Assembly: GCA_964606505.1 (NCBI GenBank)
Contig: CAZSGM010000004.1
Span: forward strand, 62,001 to 126,000
Origin: CAKVOD01 sp964606505
Lineage (GTDB): Bacteria; Bacillota; Clostridia; Christensenellales; UBA1242
Length of the DNA: 64,000 bases
Direction of reading: 5' to 3'
The notes beneath the pieces were generated by a model. That model saw nothing but the letters and a program-made list of their open reading frames with translations. It did not search any database and had not been told where the DNA came from. A program made the position numbers and the translations under genes. Positions 8,787-18,445 of this stretch are shown here, piece after piece. Position 1 is the first letter of the stretch; each line of letters starts with the position of its first letter.

Positions 8787-9622
8787 TTTAGTTCTCCTTT
8801 AGACCTTTTATAATAAAACAAATATTGTTGGGCGTAACCTGCAAGGTTATCAAACCTTTGACACATACGCTGCGCCTTTTGCGGACGCGAAAGCCCTTCA
8901 AGCCCAAAATGCTCGTCGCAAACGCGGGACATCCACACGTCGACGGGAAACACTTTCTTTCGCCCCAGCCCAAACAACAATATGCAATCAGCAACCTTAT
9001 CTCCGACGCCTTTCAGTTTTAGTAGCTCCGCTTTCGCGTCGCTGTCGCTCATCTGCAGCAGCCTATCAAGGAAATCAACATTCAAGTGTGAAATTGTTTC
9101 CCTTAAATACTTCGCTCTATATCCGCAACCAAACTTTACAAAATCGGTTTCAGAAATTTGTTTTAACGCCTCAAGTGTCGGGAACGCAAAGTAACCGTCG
9201 CACCTGTCGCCAAAGTTTTCGCAAATCAAATTTAGCGTACGCTTAATTCGTCCAATGTTGTTATTCGCGGAAATCATAAAGGAAATAATTGTCTCTAATA
9301 GGTCTTGTTTCGCAATTCTAATTCCATAGCCAAAATCGACTGCTTGTTTTAAAATTGGCGTCTTTATAAGTTCCTGTTTTATTATACCATAGTCGTTTAA
9401 TAAATCAAAATACTTTTGATAATATTTTACGTTTTCACTTTCAATTATTGCGCTTTTCTTATCGTTTTTGTATACTATAGCCTCAAATTTTGACGACATA
9501 ACTGCAAAATGCGACATTTTGTCCTCAAATCTGAACATTTGCCCACATTCACAAATATGCCTAATATCAAAGTCGCACGGGCGCAAAATTGTTATTTTAT
9601 TTTTGTCAACTATATAATCCAT
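8783..9622 (-). CDS. ogg: 8-oxoguanine DNA glycosylase / AP lyase (OGG-type HhH-GPD)
   Basis: Base-excision repair enzyme removing oxidised guanine and cutting the abasic site. The OGG N-terminal domain (PCDFDIRHICECGQMFRF) is followed by the helix-hairpin-helix and GPD loop: LKGVGDKVADC supplies the catalytic Lys near 209 and FPVDVW the catalytic Asp near 228. There is no C-terminal Cys4 iron-sulfur motif, matching OGG rather than MutY/Nth. The 279-residue length is typical. It overlaps the 3' end of recN by 17 nt and the NYN gene start by 4 nt, so recN-ogg-NYN are very likely cotranscribed as a repair-linked group. Confidence 0.9.
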   Translation of the reverse strand: MDYIVDKNKITILRPCDFDIRHICECGQMFRFEDKMSHFAVMSSKFEAIVYKNDKKSAIIESENVKYYQKYFDLLNDYGIIKQELIKTPILKQAVDFGYGIRIAKQDLLETIISFMISANNNIGRIKRTLNLICENFGDRCDGYFAFPTLEALKQISETDFVKFGCGYRAKYLRETISHLNVDFLDRLLQMSDSDAKAELLKLKGVGDKVADCILLFGLGRKKVFPVDVWMSRVCDEHFGLEGLSRPQKAQRMCQRFDNLAGYAQQYLFYYKRSKGELK

Positions 9623-11318
9623 AATTACCTATTTTTTTGTTTTGAATTGCCCACTGCTTCATTTCTTTAGCAAATTCAATTGCGTGGGAACCGATGTTTG
9701 CGCCGCCTGACAATCTTGCGATTTCAGCCAACTCTTCCTGCTCGTTTTGCAGTTTTATTTGCGTGTAAGTTTTGTTGTCTTTTTCAAACTTTTCTATCTT
9801 ATATAGTGTATCCGCCATTGCGATAATTTGCGGCAAGTGTGAAATTGTTATGACTTGGCAAGTCCGCGAGATATCATTAAGTTTTACTGCGATAACCTGC
9901 CCTATATGCCCGCTGATACCCGCGTCGATTTCGTCGTAAACCTGCGTGCCGATGTTGTTGAGTTTTGCAAGGCTGCTTTTAAACGCGAGCATAAAACGCG
10001 AAAGTTCGCCGCCGCTAATAATTTTAGAAAGTTCCTTGACAGGCTCGCCGGCGTTAGCTGAAAATAAAAATGTAACCTTATCAAACCCGCTCGCCGTTGC
10101 CAAATCCTCAATGTATTCAGATTGGATGTCGATGACAAACTGCGACTTCTCCATTCCCAAAACTTTGAGTTCGTTCAAGATGTCGCGCTCAAGTTGTTTT
10201 GCATATTTTTTGCGTGTTTCGGTTATTTGTGCGCCAAGTGAAAACAGTCCGGAAAGTTCGTTTGATAGTTGGACGTTTAATTTTGCGACTGTTTGCTCAG
10301 CGTTTTGGAGTTTATCAAGTTCGCCCTCGGCGGATTGTTTTGCTTGCAAAACCTCCTCGATTGTTGCGCCGTACTTGCGTTTTAACATCTTGATAAGGTC
10401 AAGTCTGCCGTCAACCTTTTCAAACTCATCTTCGTCAAAGTCGCAAGCGTCAACCTTTGCGCTAAGCGTCGTTGACAAGTCGTCAATTTCCGCTTCAAGT
10501 GAATACAATCTGTCGACCAACTCCTGCATTTGTACGTCAATACTTGTGATTGTGCTAAGTTTATTACGCGCAGACGAAACCGCTAATCTTCCGCAAAATT
10601 CTTCGCCGTCAAGCGCTTCTCTTGCGAGTGCGTATGCTTCTTTTAGTTTCTCTGCATTCATCATAACTTCTTTTTGTCTAAGCAGGGTTTCGTCCTCGCC
10701 GATTTGTGGCGAAACACTGTTGATTTCGCCTATTTGGAACGCGAGGTAGTCGAGTTTCTTTGCCCTTTCGCCCGCGTCGCCGCCTAAGGCGCTGATTTGC
10801 TTGCGGATGTCGCGACAAGTTGCAAGTTTATTGTTAAACTCCTCAAGTTTAGGGCGAATTTCGTCTGCGCCATAATCGTCGAGAACTTGTATTTGTTTTT
10901 TGTCGTCAAGCAGGCTTGCGTGTTCAAACTGCCCATACACGTCGCAAAGTAAAAGCGTTAGACGTTTGAGCATTGCAAGCGTTTGAGGCACGCCGTTGAC
11001 CTTGATTTCGTTTTTGCCGTCGATAGTCATTTTGCGCACGATAATAATTGTTTCTTCAGGCTCAATTTCCATTTCGCGCAAAACTAGGGATAGTTTTTCG
11101 TTTAATTCCGCCGAAAACTCCAACGTTACTTTTGCAGACGTTTGCCCGTTCCTAATCAAACTCCTATCTGCGCGGGCACCAAGTGCGAAGCACAGAGCGT
11201 TGACGATAATACTTTTACCTGCGCCCGTTTCCCCGCTCAAAACATTTAGTCCGCTTCCAAAATCAATTGTTTCTTTCTCAATAAGTGCAACGTTCTCAAT
11301 TTGTATTGATTTTATCAT
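9606..11318 (-). CDS. recN: DNA repair protein RecN
   Basis: SMC-like ATPase acting early in double-strand-break repair. The N-terminal Walker A GETGAGKS is preceded by IENVALIEKETIDFGSGLNV. Two long coiled-coil stretches surround the centre, and the C-terminal lobe carries the ABC signature ISGGELSRFMLAFKS and Walker B YDEIDAGISG. I choose the ATG at 11318, because TTGAGG lies directly upstream at good spacing and the usual RecN N-terminus begins there; the in-frame TTG at 11330 is that ribosome site itself. The product is about 570 residues, normal for the family. Downstream neighbours are ogg and the NYN gene. Confidence 0.95.
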   Translation of the reverse strand: MIKSIQIENVALIEKETIDFGSGLNVLSGETGAGKSIIVNALCFALGARADRSLIRNGQTSAKVTLEFSAELNEKLSLVLREMEIEPEETIIIVRKMTIDGKNEIKVNGVPQTLAMLKRLTLLLCDVYGQFEHASLLDDKKQIQVLDDYGADEIRPKLEEFNNKLATCRDIRKQISALGGDAGERAKKLDYLAFQIGEINSVSPQIGEDETLLRQKEVMMNAEKLKEAYALAREALDGEEFCGRLAVSSARNKLSTITSIDVQMQELVDRLYSLEAEIDDLSTTLSAKVDACDFDEDEFEKVDGRLDLIKMLKRKYGATIEEVLQAKQSAEGELDKLQNAEQTVAKLNVQLSNELSGLFSLGAQITETRKKYAKQLERDILNELKVLGMEKSQFVIDIQSEYIEDLATASGFDKVTFLFSANAGEPVKELSKIISGGELSRFMLAFKSSLAKLNNIGTQVYDEIDAGISGHIGQVIAVKLNDISRTCQVITISHLPQIIAMADTLYKIEKFEKDNKTYTQIKLQNEQEELAEIARLSGGANIGSHAIEFAKEMKQWAIQNKKIGNYGLYS

Positions 11319-11370
11319 TTTGTACCTCAATAAATAGAACTTTTGTTTTAATTATTATACCACACAAATT

Positions 11371-11401
11371 AAAAAAAGGCAACATCTTGAGTTGCCTTTT
11401 T
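11371..11401. terminator. Rho-independent terminator after the PrsA-like gene
   Basis: Stem AAAAAGGCAAC (11373-11383) pairs with GTTGCCTTTTT (11391-11401) across a 7-nt loop; it works in both directions. It separates the PrsA-like gene from recN. Confidence 0.85.
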
Positions 11402-11420
11402 GCATTTAGCGTACTGCTAA

Positions 11421-13085
11421 TTATTTGAGGTAGTCGCCAAGCCTTGACTTGTAAATTGTAATTTCAGCGTCTTGCCTTAATTGGTCAATCAACTTAGCTT
11501 GTTGAGTGTTGTAGTCGCTAGTTGTAACCTTAGAAATAAACAAGTCGAGCATATTTTTTGTACTTGATGACTTCAAAGGTGTGTCTGCCAAGTTTTGGAT
11601 AGTTGTGCTATCAATATTTACGTTTGCGTTAATTGGAGCACCTGTAAACATAATGATATGCGCACCAAATTCGGTGTAGACAAGTCTTGAGTAAGCGCCA
11701 ACTTCGCCTGTTGCTTGCAACTGTCTTGAAGCGGTCGCAAACTCCTCAACCATTGAGTCGTAAGTTTCGTCAAGTGGAATTGCATAATCGTAATCCCTTG
11801 TCAAGAACGAACTTTCCGTTGTGTACTTATAAATCAAGTCAGTGAACGCGTTAATTCTTGCGTTTGCGTCTGAACCGTATGTTGCAAGCGTAGAATCAAC
11901 TTCTGCAAGCACTGCGCTCGCTGATTTGACAACGCTTGTTGCGTTCCCCTCGCTATCTCTAGCGGTGGCGGTCAACTCTGTGCGCAATCTCTCGATGTTA
12001 GCGTCCTTTTCTTCTTCGGTGATAATACCTTTCTTAACTTGGTCTTCCCATTCGGTTATTTTAGCCTTTTGCGCGTCAGTATAACCAATCAACAAGTGGC
12101 TAACGTAGAACCAGCCTTGTGTTGGGTGGTAGTAAACTGATGTTGCGTCCGACTTCATAGCTTCGTTGTAAGCAGCTTCGTTGTTGAAATACAACTCCTT
12201 TTGCCCTCTCATTGTAGCCTTGTAAATATCAAGCACTTGTTCTTTAGAAACGGTGTAACTATTGGTAAAAGTTTCCTCGTACTTTTCAATGTACTTATTG
12301 TCTTCTTGGATTTTGTAAACCCTGTCAAGTTCTCTTTCAAAGATAGCCATTGAAGTGTTGTCGTCAAAAGTCTTGTAACTCTCGCCGCTCTTTAGGTCTT
12401 TAACAAACCTCTTCATTTCTTCTTCTCTAATTCCGTCGCTGTATTCGGTAATTTTTGTCTTAACAGCGCCTACACTTGTAAAGCCTTTTACGTCCTTTTC
12501 ACTCTCTTGCCAGAAATATGACTTAAATGGGTTTGGATTAACTACGGTATCAACTGGTGTTGCGTCATCTTTTTCAACCTTAACAAGTTCGCCGTTTTTT
12601 ACACCGTAACTATGTTCAAAGTCAGTTCTTCCAACAAACTCGTTTTTGCTCTCTTCGCTTGTTTTTTCTTCATTAGGTTCCAAGCCCCACTCTGAATAAA
12701 TTTCGTCCTCATATGAGTCCAATTTCTCGTACACGTAGTCGTAAACTTGAGCCCAGCAATCGTTGATTTCAGCTGTAGTCAACGCGTTCCCTTCAATCGA
12801 CTTGAGGTAGTTAACAAGAATTTTCCTGTTAGCAATCATTTCAAGCACTTGCTCGGTTGCTTCTTTAGTTGTGGAGCCGTTTTGGATATAGGTACTAGCG
12901 TAGTTTGAGTAGTAAATAAGGAACTCTTCCATCGTAATCTCGATAGTCGTATCGTTCTTAAGTTCAATTTTCTCAACTGTCTGCCCCATATACTTGGCGT
13001 CATTGTCGGTAACAAGTGTACAACCGCTAAACACTGCGATTGTCATCACAAGCACCGCAAGAATAATATAGTTAAATTTGTTCAC
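11421..13085 (-). CDS. PrsA/SurA-like foldase lipoprotein with parvulin-like domain
   Basis: From the GTG at 13085 the product has a lipoprotein signal peptide (hydrophobic residues 6-19, lipobox VFSGC, Cys 22). I choose this GTG because GGAG lies six bases upstream, whereas the ATG at 13097 has no ribosome site. An N-terminal helical domain (SurA_N-like, with TTKEATEQVLEMIANRKILV) is followed by a PpiC-like domain: WFYVSHLLIGYTD, then a long charged insertion, then ATGEVGAYSRLVYTEFGAHI. The architecture fits extracytoplasmic PrsA-type peptidyl-prolyl isomerase/chaperones. The insertion makes it longer than usual. It lies downstream of pth-mfd, a common clostridial order, with its own promoter. 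Confidence 0.8.
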   Translation of the reverse strand: MNKFNYIILAVLVMTIAVFSGCTLVTDNDAKYMGQTVEKIELKNDTTIEITMEEFLIYYSNYASTYIQNGSTTKEATEQVLEMIANRKILVNYLKSIEGNALTTAEINDCWAQVYDYVYEKLDSYEDEIYSEWGLEPNEEKTSEESKNEFVGRTDFEHSYGVKNGELVKVEKDDATPVDTVVNPNPFKSYFWQESEKDVKGFTSVGAVKTKITEYSDGIREEEMKRFVKDLKSGESYKTFDDNTSMAIFERELDRVYKIQEDNKYIEKYEETFTNSYTVSKEQVLDIYKATMRGQKELYFNNEAAYNEAMKSDATSVYYHPTQGWFYVSHLLIGYTDAQKAKITEWEDQVKKGIITEEEKDANIERLRTELTATARDSEGNATSVVKSASAVLAEVDSTLATYGSDANARINAFTDLIYKYTTESSFLTRDYDYAIPLDETYDSMVEEFATASRQLQATGEVGAYSRLVYTEFGAHIIMFTGAPINANVNIDSTTIQNLADTPLKSSSTKNMLDLFISKVTTSDYNTQQAKLIDQLRQDAEITIYKSRLGDYLK

Positions 13086-13137
13086 AATATACTCCATAAT
13101 TCTAACGCAAACACCAAGTTTGCGCGTAATCTGCTAG

Positions 13138-13166
13138 ATTATACCAAATAATTTGCAAAAATGCAA
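13138..13166 (-). promoter_or_regulatory. Sigma-A promoter of the PrsA-like gene
   Basis: TTGCAT (13161-13166), 17 nt, TATAAT (13138-13143). A small hairpin (ACGCAAAC/GTTTGCGC, about 13104-13124) lies in the predicted leader. Confidence 0.75.
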
Positions 13167-13181
13167 ACGTTTCTGACACAA

Positions 13182-16100
13182 TTATTTTGCAATTTTGACA
13201 CTTTTCAAAATATTATCTAGTTTTGACATAATTTTATCATTTTGATTGAACACAATTTGGTAAAACTCGCCGACTTTTTCAACGTGCGTATCGCTCAATT
13301 CGAACTCAGGCTTCCTATCAAATTCAATGAGATTTTTGCCATTTTGCTTTAAAATTATACGACGAGCGCCGTGAGTTTTGAGAATGTTTTTAACGCAGGC
13401 AATTTTTGCGAGGTTAACCGTAGCTTGCGGCGGCGCGCCAAACTCAAAGCGCAATCTTGTCATTTGAGTTTCAAACTCTTGACTGCTTGAAAGTTTTGAG
13501 ATAATATCAATAACTTCCATTTTTGTTTCTTGGCTACTAATGTAGTAATCAGGGATTTCCGCTTGGACATCGACGTCGACTTTTGTTTCAAACTCAGTCT
13601 TTTCCTCTTTCCCTTTCAAACTTGAAATAACCTGCTCGAGCAGTTTGCAGTACATATCATACCCAACTTTTTCAAGATGTCCGCTTTGTTTTTCGCCCAA
13701 AACTGTACCTGCTCCACGTAATTCAAGGTCGCGCATAGCAATTTTAAAGCCGCTGCCGAGTTCGGTGTACTCTTGCATTGCCTGCAAACGTTTTGCGCCC
13801 TCTTCGCTGAGTGCTTTAAAGGCTTGGAAGGTAAAATATGCGTACGCTTGTGCGTTTGACCTACCAACACGTCCTCGCAACTGGTATAGTTGACTCAATC
13901 CAAACTTGTCCGCGTCGACAACTATCATTGTGTTTGCGTTCGGCAAGTCAATTCCGTTTTCAATTAGGGTTGTAGCAACCAAAATATCAAGTTTACAATC
14001 AAAGACGTCCTTCATTGTGTTTTCAAGTGCGTCTTTGTTCATCTGCCCGTGCGCGTAACCAATGCGCGCTTGCGGGAGAATTTGGCGGAGAGATAAAACA
14101 TACTCCTCAATGCCCTCCACGCGGTTTTTGACAATCAACACCTGCCCGCCGCGCGCAAGTTCGCGAGAAACCGCGCTTGCGACAACCGCGTTTGAATACT
14201 CACAAATTGTTGTTTGCACCGCCTTGCGCATTTGAGGGGCGGTTGCAATTGTTGAAATATCGCGAATGCCAACAAGCGACATATGCAGCGTTCTTGGAAT
14301 TGGCGTTGCGGACATAGAAAGCACGTCGATGTTGTGTTTTAGTTTTTTAATTTTTTCTTTGTCATTGACGCCGAGTTTTTGCTCTTCGTCGCAAATGAGG
14401 AGTCCTAAATTTTTATACTTAATTTTATCGCTCAAAACCTTTTGCGTGCCAATCAACAAGTCAATTTCGCCCTTAGAAAGTTTGTCAAAAATCTCCTTTT
14501 GCTCAGCAGGCGTTTTAAACCTATTCAAAACCGCTATTTTGACGCCAAAACCATCAAACCTTGCGAGTGCTGACTTGTAGTGTTGTTCACTCAAAATCGT
14601 CGTTGGGGCGAGCAAAACGACTTGCTTGCCGTTGTCAATTGCAATCATTGCGGCACGGAACGCAACCTCAGTTTTGCCGTAACCTACGTCGCCACAAATC
14701 AGTCTATCCATTATTTTTTCGCTTGCCATATCCGATTTGACGTCGGCGATTGCTTTTAACTGGTCTTTTGTTTCCTCATAGGCAAAGTTTTCCTCGAAAC
14801 TCTTTTGTAAAAAGGTATCAACCTCATATTTATGCCCCAAGTTTTTCTCGCGTTCGGCGTAAATTTTGAGCATATCGGTCGCCATAACTTCGAGTTGTTG
14901 GCGAACGCGGTTTTTTGCGCGCTCAAACTCAGCCCCGCCGATTTTATTGAGTTTTGGCTCAATTTCGACACCGACGTACTTAGAAATTTCGTTGGCATTT
15001 TCGACAGGAAGATAAAGCTTGTCCGTTCCGTCGTATTTAATGACGATATAGTCGCGTGAATAGCCCGAAATTTTCATTTTTTGGACGCCGAGGCACTTGC
15101 CTATACCGTGGAAGTTGTGGACGACATAGTCGCCTGTCTGTGGAAGTTCAAAGAATGGTTTTTCGCTATTGGTTTGCGATTTTTTAAAACTTCTTGCGAC
15201 GCCGTAAGGGATGAGCGCAATTTTTTCGTTTGGTAAAATGCAACCCATTGACAGCGGTTTTTCTATTATCTTTATCCCTTTTTCAAACTTGCCGTCGAGT
15301 GTTTTTGCGACCTCAAACGCAAATAGTTGGTTATCCAGAAACTCCGTCAAAAAGCTGCGGTCAATTTCACTTGTGGTAAAAATTCGGATGCAATAGTTTT
15401 CACTCAACATTCGCTTGAGGTCATAAACGAGCATTTCGGGGCGGTTTTTGTAGTTTTGCGCCGCCTCGCTTTCAAACTCTATATTTGCTTTGTGCGTAAA
15501 ACTATCAAACGCGAGCGTCGTTTTGCCTGCTAGACAGTTTTTTAAGTCGTCGACGCAAAAATAGTTGCGCTCAAAACCCTCGTACACCTGACCTTGGGTT
15601 ACGCACTCGGAAACTGCGTTTTGCTGCGTACGAATGTGGTTGTCAAGTGCCTCGTCTATGCGTTGCGTCTCATCAAGCGCGACACAACAATTGGGCACGA
15701 TATTCAAAAGGTTTTCATTATTGACCGCAAAACTTAAGTAGTTATAGCTATTTGGAGCACTAAACACGCTCAAGTTCTCGCCAACTTGCGCTCTGATTGC
15801 CTCAAAAACGGCGGAGGCGTCGGCACTTGAGTAGTTTTTGCAACCCGTAAGCGCGCTCTCTAGCGTCTGTTTATCCTCTTCAAAAAACAGCGTATTCGGA
15901 TAAATTGTAACGCCGTTTACTTCCGAAAGCGCGACGTTGTCCTCAAAATTCATCGTTTTAATACTCTCGACTTCGTCATCAAAGAAACTCACGCGCACAC
16001 TTGTTGTTTCACTCACAATATCAACAATATCGCCACGAACAGCGAACTGCCCGCTCTTTTCAACCTTATTTACGCGTACGTAACCTAGGTTTGAAAGGCT

Positions 16101-16505
16101 TAGCGTTGTTCTATCAAGTGTTTGCCCAACTTTTATTTCAATTGCATTACGCCTAAACTTATCCACGCGCGGGAAACGCGACAGCAGTGCACGCGCGTCG
16201 ACAACCAAGCAATCGCACTTGCCGTCCAAAATTGAGGACAAAACCTTTATTTTGTAAGCGTTTGAGTTTCCGAACGAATAAACCATCGGCTCGTCAACAA
16301 ACGGGAGCGGCACAGGTTTTCGCGAAAGCGTCGACAAAAACGCGCACATCTGGTCAATCTGCTCGCTGCTGTATGTAACATACACAAAAAACTGCTTGAG
16401 GCACGCAACAGAAAACAAACGCTGACCGAGTGAACAGCCAGCGACTATTTCGTGCGAACCATCTTTGATTGATAGTAGTTTTTTAAGGCTTTCCGTCATT
16501 TCCAT
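13182..16505 (-). CDS. mfd: Transcription-repair coupling factor Mfd
   Basis: Removes RNA polymerase stalled at lesions and recruits UvrA. The 1107-residue protein shows the UvrB-like N-terminal region, the RNA polymerase interaction domain (DYVVHNFHGIGK near 459-470), a RecG-like translocase with Walker A GDVGYGKT (605-612) and DEEQ (706-709), helicase motif SATPIPRTLHMS, motif VI QLRGRVGRS, and a C-terminal TRCF domain. It starts 2 bp after pth, so pth-mfd are coupled. Somewhat short compared with about 1150-1180 residues elsewhere, but no domain appears missing. Confidence 0.95.
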   Translation of the reverse strand: MEMTESLKKLLSIKDGSHEIVAGCSLGQRLFSVACLKQFFVYVTYSSEQIDQMCAFLSTLSRKPVPLPFVDEPMVYSFGNSNAYKIKVLSSILDGKCDCLVVDARALLSRFPRVDKFRRNAIEIKVGQTLDRTTLSLSNLGYVRVNKVEKSGQFAVRGDIVDIVSETTSVRVSFFDDEVESIKTMNFEDNVALSEVNGVTIYPNTLFFEEDKQTLESALTGCKNYSSADASAVFEAIRAQVGENLSVFSAPNSYNYLSFAVNNENLLNIVPNCCVALDETQRIDEALDNHIRTQQNAVSECVTQGQVYEGFERNYFCVDDLKNCLAGKTTLAFDSFTHKANIEFESEAAQNYKNRPEMLVYDLKRMLSENYCIRIFTTSEIDRSFLTEFLDNQLFAFEVAKTLDGKFEKGIKIIEKPLSMGCILPNEKIALIPYGVARSFKKSQTNSEKPFFELPQTGDYVVHNFHGIGKCLGVQKMKISGYSRDYIVIKYDGTDKLYLPVENANEISKYVGVEIEPKLNKIGGAEFERAKNRVRQQLEVMATDMLKIYAEREKNLGHKYEVDTFLQKSFEENFAYEETKDQLKAIADVKSDMASEKIMDRLICGDVGYGKTEVAFRAAMIAIDNGKQVVLLAPTTILSEQHYKSALARFDGFGVKIAVLNRFKTPAEQKEIFDKLSKGEIDLLIGTQKVLSDKIKYKNLGLLICDEEQKLGVNDKEKIKKLKHNIDVLSMSATPIPRTLHMSLVGIRDISTIATAPQMRKAVQTTICEYSNAVVASAVSRELARGGQVLIVKNRVEGIEEYVLSLRQILPQARIGYAHGQMNKDALENTMKDVFDCKLDILVATTLIENGIDLPNANTMIVVDADKFGLSQLYQLRGRVGRSNAQAYAYFTFQAFKALSEEGAKRLQAMQEYTELGSGFKIAMRDLELRGAGTVLGEKQSGHLEKVGYDMYCKLLEQVISSLKGKEEKTEFETKVDVDVQAEIPDYYISSQETKMEVIDIISKLSSSQEFETQMTRLRFEFGAPPQATVNLAKIACVKNILKTHGARRIILKQNGKNLIEFDRKPEFELSDTHVEKVGEFYQIVFNQNDKIMSKLDNILKSVKIAK

Positions 16506-16507
16506 AA

Positions 16508-17047
16508 CTAATCAATAAACTTCCCTTTTTTAATATAGTTTTCAATTTTATCCGCCGCCTCTGCGATTGCGGATTCTAAAACCTTCATTTTCTCTGCCCC
16601 AATTGGCGCCAAAACATAGTCCGCGAGGTCGCCAAACTCAGGCTTACCAACACCGACACGAATACGCGGAAAGTTCTCCGTCCCGAGTTCTTGCACGCAA
16701 TTTTTTAGGCCGTTGTGCGTCCCGCCACTGCCGTGCGTTTTGTAACGAATTGTACCTGCGGGCAAATCTATGTCGTCCGAAACAACTATAACATTCTCAA
16801 GCGGGATTTTAAACTTTGTTACAAACTCACGCACCGATGTCCCGCTTAAATTCATATAGGTTTGAGGTTTTGCGATAATAACCTTTTCGCCCTGCACGAC
16901 GCCTTCCGCAATCAACGCCTTACACTTTAGTTTTCCAAACTCCAGCCCAAGTCGTTTTGCCAAATTATCGGCGGTCAAAAAACCCATATTATGCGGCGTG
17001 CGCTCGTACTCTTTGCCGTAATTGCCCAATCCTACTACTAATAACAT
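16508..17047 (-). CDS. pth: Peptidyl-tRNA hydrolase
   Basis: Releases peptides from prematurely dissociated peptidyl-tRNA. The 179-residue protein has the Pth signature with catalytic His 19 (TPHNMGF), the YMNLSG motif near 64-69, and SDDIDLP near 90-96. The usual GNPG motif reads GNYG. The ribosome site GGTAGGTAGGAG abuts the ATG with almost no spacing; the start is nevertheless fixed by the family N-terminus (MLLVVGLGN). Coupled to mfd. Confidence 0.95.
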   Translation of the reverse strand: MLLVVGLGNYGKEYERTPHNMGFLTADNLAKRLGLEFGKLKCKALIAEGVVQGEKVIIAKPQTYMNLSGTSVREFVTKFKIPLENVIVVSDDIDLPAGTIRYKTHGSGGTHNGLKNCVQELGTENFPRIRVGVGKPEFGDLADYVLAPIGAEKMKVLESAIAEAADKIENYIKKGKFID

Positions 17048-17113
17048 CTCCTACCTACCTTTTAATTATGGTTTCTCCATTAAATTAAAAATTTAATCAT
17101 TGCCGTTTTTTAT

Positions 17114-17596
17114 TTATTGTTTTTCGCTTTTTGCCCTGCGAATTTCACCGAAAAAGTCCGTCAACATTTTAGCGCACTCGCAATCAAGCACACCCCCGAC
17201 AACCTCCTGCGGGCGGTGGTTGAAACGCGGGTCAAGCGGCAAGTTATAAAAAGTTCCGCAACAGCCAGCCTTCGGGTCGGACGCACCAAACACGACGCGC
17301 TGCAGACGCGAGTTGATTATTGCACCGCTACACATTGGGCACGGCTCAAGCGTTACATACAACGTACAATCCACCAAATGCCAAGTTTGCATTTTTTTGC
17401 TCGCCTTTTTAATTGCAAGCAACTCGGCGTGCGCGGTTGCGTCCTTAGTCGTCTGCCGCAAATTGTGTGCGCGCGCGATTACTTTGTTGTTGCAAACAAC
17501 GACTGCGCCAATCGGAACTTCCCCAATTGCCCTCGCTTTTTCAGCCTGCTTGATTGCCTCGCGCATAAATTTTTCATCCAAATTCTGATTTAACAT
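17114..17596 (-). CDS. tadA: tRNA-specific adenosine deaminase TadA
   Basis: Converts wobble adenosine 34 to inosine in tRNA-Arg. Zinc and catalytic motifs are intact: HAE at 56-58 and PCPMC at 85-89. The C-terminal helix (FFGEIRRAKSEKQ) and total length of 160 residues are typical. It lies upstream of pth on the same strand and is divergent from sigK. Confidence 0.93.
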   Translation of the reverse strand: MLNQNLDEKFMREAIKQAEKARAIGEVPIGAVVVCNNKVIARAHNLRQTTKDATAHAELLAIKKASKKMQTWHLVDCTLYVTLEPCPMCSGAIINSRLQRVVFGASDPKAGCCGTFYNLPLDPRFNHRPQEVVGGVLDCECAKMLTDFFGEIRRAKSEKQ

Positions 17597-17743
17597 TCTG
17601 CCCCCAGTTATTTATGATAATTATTATCGCACAAATGAGACAATAAGTCAAGTTTAATGTGGCATAACATTTTGCCAAAAATGTACATTGGACAAGCAAA
17701 AATCACAAAGTACAGGCATATTTATACTTTATGGAGTATTATT

Positions 17744-18445
17744 ATGATTTTTGAAACTTTTGCTAATTTTATGAACAAAATTATGCTGTTTTCCTCTTAC
17801 ATTAACAATTCCTACGGTTACCCCAAACCCCTCAGCGCTGAGGACGAAAAACGCTACCTTGAATTGTACTGGGCAGGCGACGAACTCGCAAAAGAAAAAC
17901 TAATTAACCACAACCTCAGACTCGTTGCGCACATTGTAAAAAAGTACAGCAACTCAACCTTTGAAGCAGAAGATATGATTTCCGTCGGAACAATTGGCTT
18001 AATTAAAGCAGTCAACACCTTCTCAGCCGACAAAAACACACAGTTGTCGACTTACGCCGCGCGCTGCATTGAAAACGAAATCCTGATGTTGTTGCGCAAG
18101 CAAAAGAAACACAAAAATGTCGCCTCCCTCAATGAAGCCCTAGGCAAAGACAAGGACGGAAACGACATTTGTTTGATGGATATAATTGACGACGACGGAG
18201 ACAATGTTGAGCTCAGCGTCGAAAACAAGTTATTTATGGAAAAAGTTTTGAAAATCACAAAAAAACATTTGAACGCGCGCGAGTACCTTATAATTGTTAT
18301 GCGGTACGGCTTGAACGGCGACGCGCCGCTCACTCAGCTTGAAGTCGCGAAAAAACTCGGCATTTCGCGCTCGTACATATCGCGTCTTGAAAAGAAAGCG
18401 CTAAAAACCATCGCTCAGCACTCCATACATTGCGACGAGGGCTAG
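17744..18445 (+). CDS. sigK: Sporulation sigma factor SigK (uninterrupted)
   Basis: Late mother-cell sigma factor, normally made as pro-SigK and cleaved at the forespore membrane. From the ATG at 17744 (GGAG seven bases upstream) the 233-residue protein has a hydrophobic pro-like N-terminus (ANFMNKIMLFSSYINN), region 2 (NLRLVAHIVKKY, EAEDMISVGTIGLIKAV, TYAARCIENEILM) and region 4 (REYLIIVMRYGLNG, QLEVAKKLGISRSYISRLEK). The similarity is to SigK rather than SigE, F or G. It is not split by a skin element. This is the main evidence for a spore-forming lineage. A CATA-like box near 17718 could be a SigE/SigK promoter, but the match is weak. Its stop TAG overlaps the convergent neighbour's stop in the palindrome CTAG. 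Confidence 0.92.
   Translation: MIFETFANFMNKIMLFSSYINNSYGYPKPLSAEDEKRYLELYWAGDELAKEKLINHNLRLVAHIVKKYSNSTFEAEDMISVGTIGLIKAVNTFSADKNTQLSTYAARCIENEILMLLRKQKKHKNVASLNEALGKDKDGNDICLMDIIDDDGDNVELSVENKLFMEKVLKITKKHLNAREYLIIVMRYGLNGDAPLTQLEVAKKLGISRSYISRLEKKALKTIAQHSIHCDEG

Noticed and set aside
9946..10749. 267-codon plus-strand open frame
   Set aside because: Antisense to recN, serine-rich shadow composition, no ribosome site; recN is certain.
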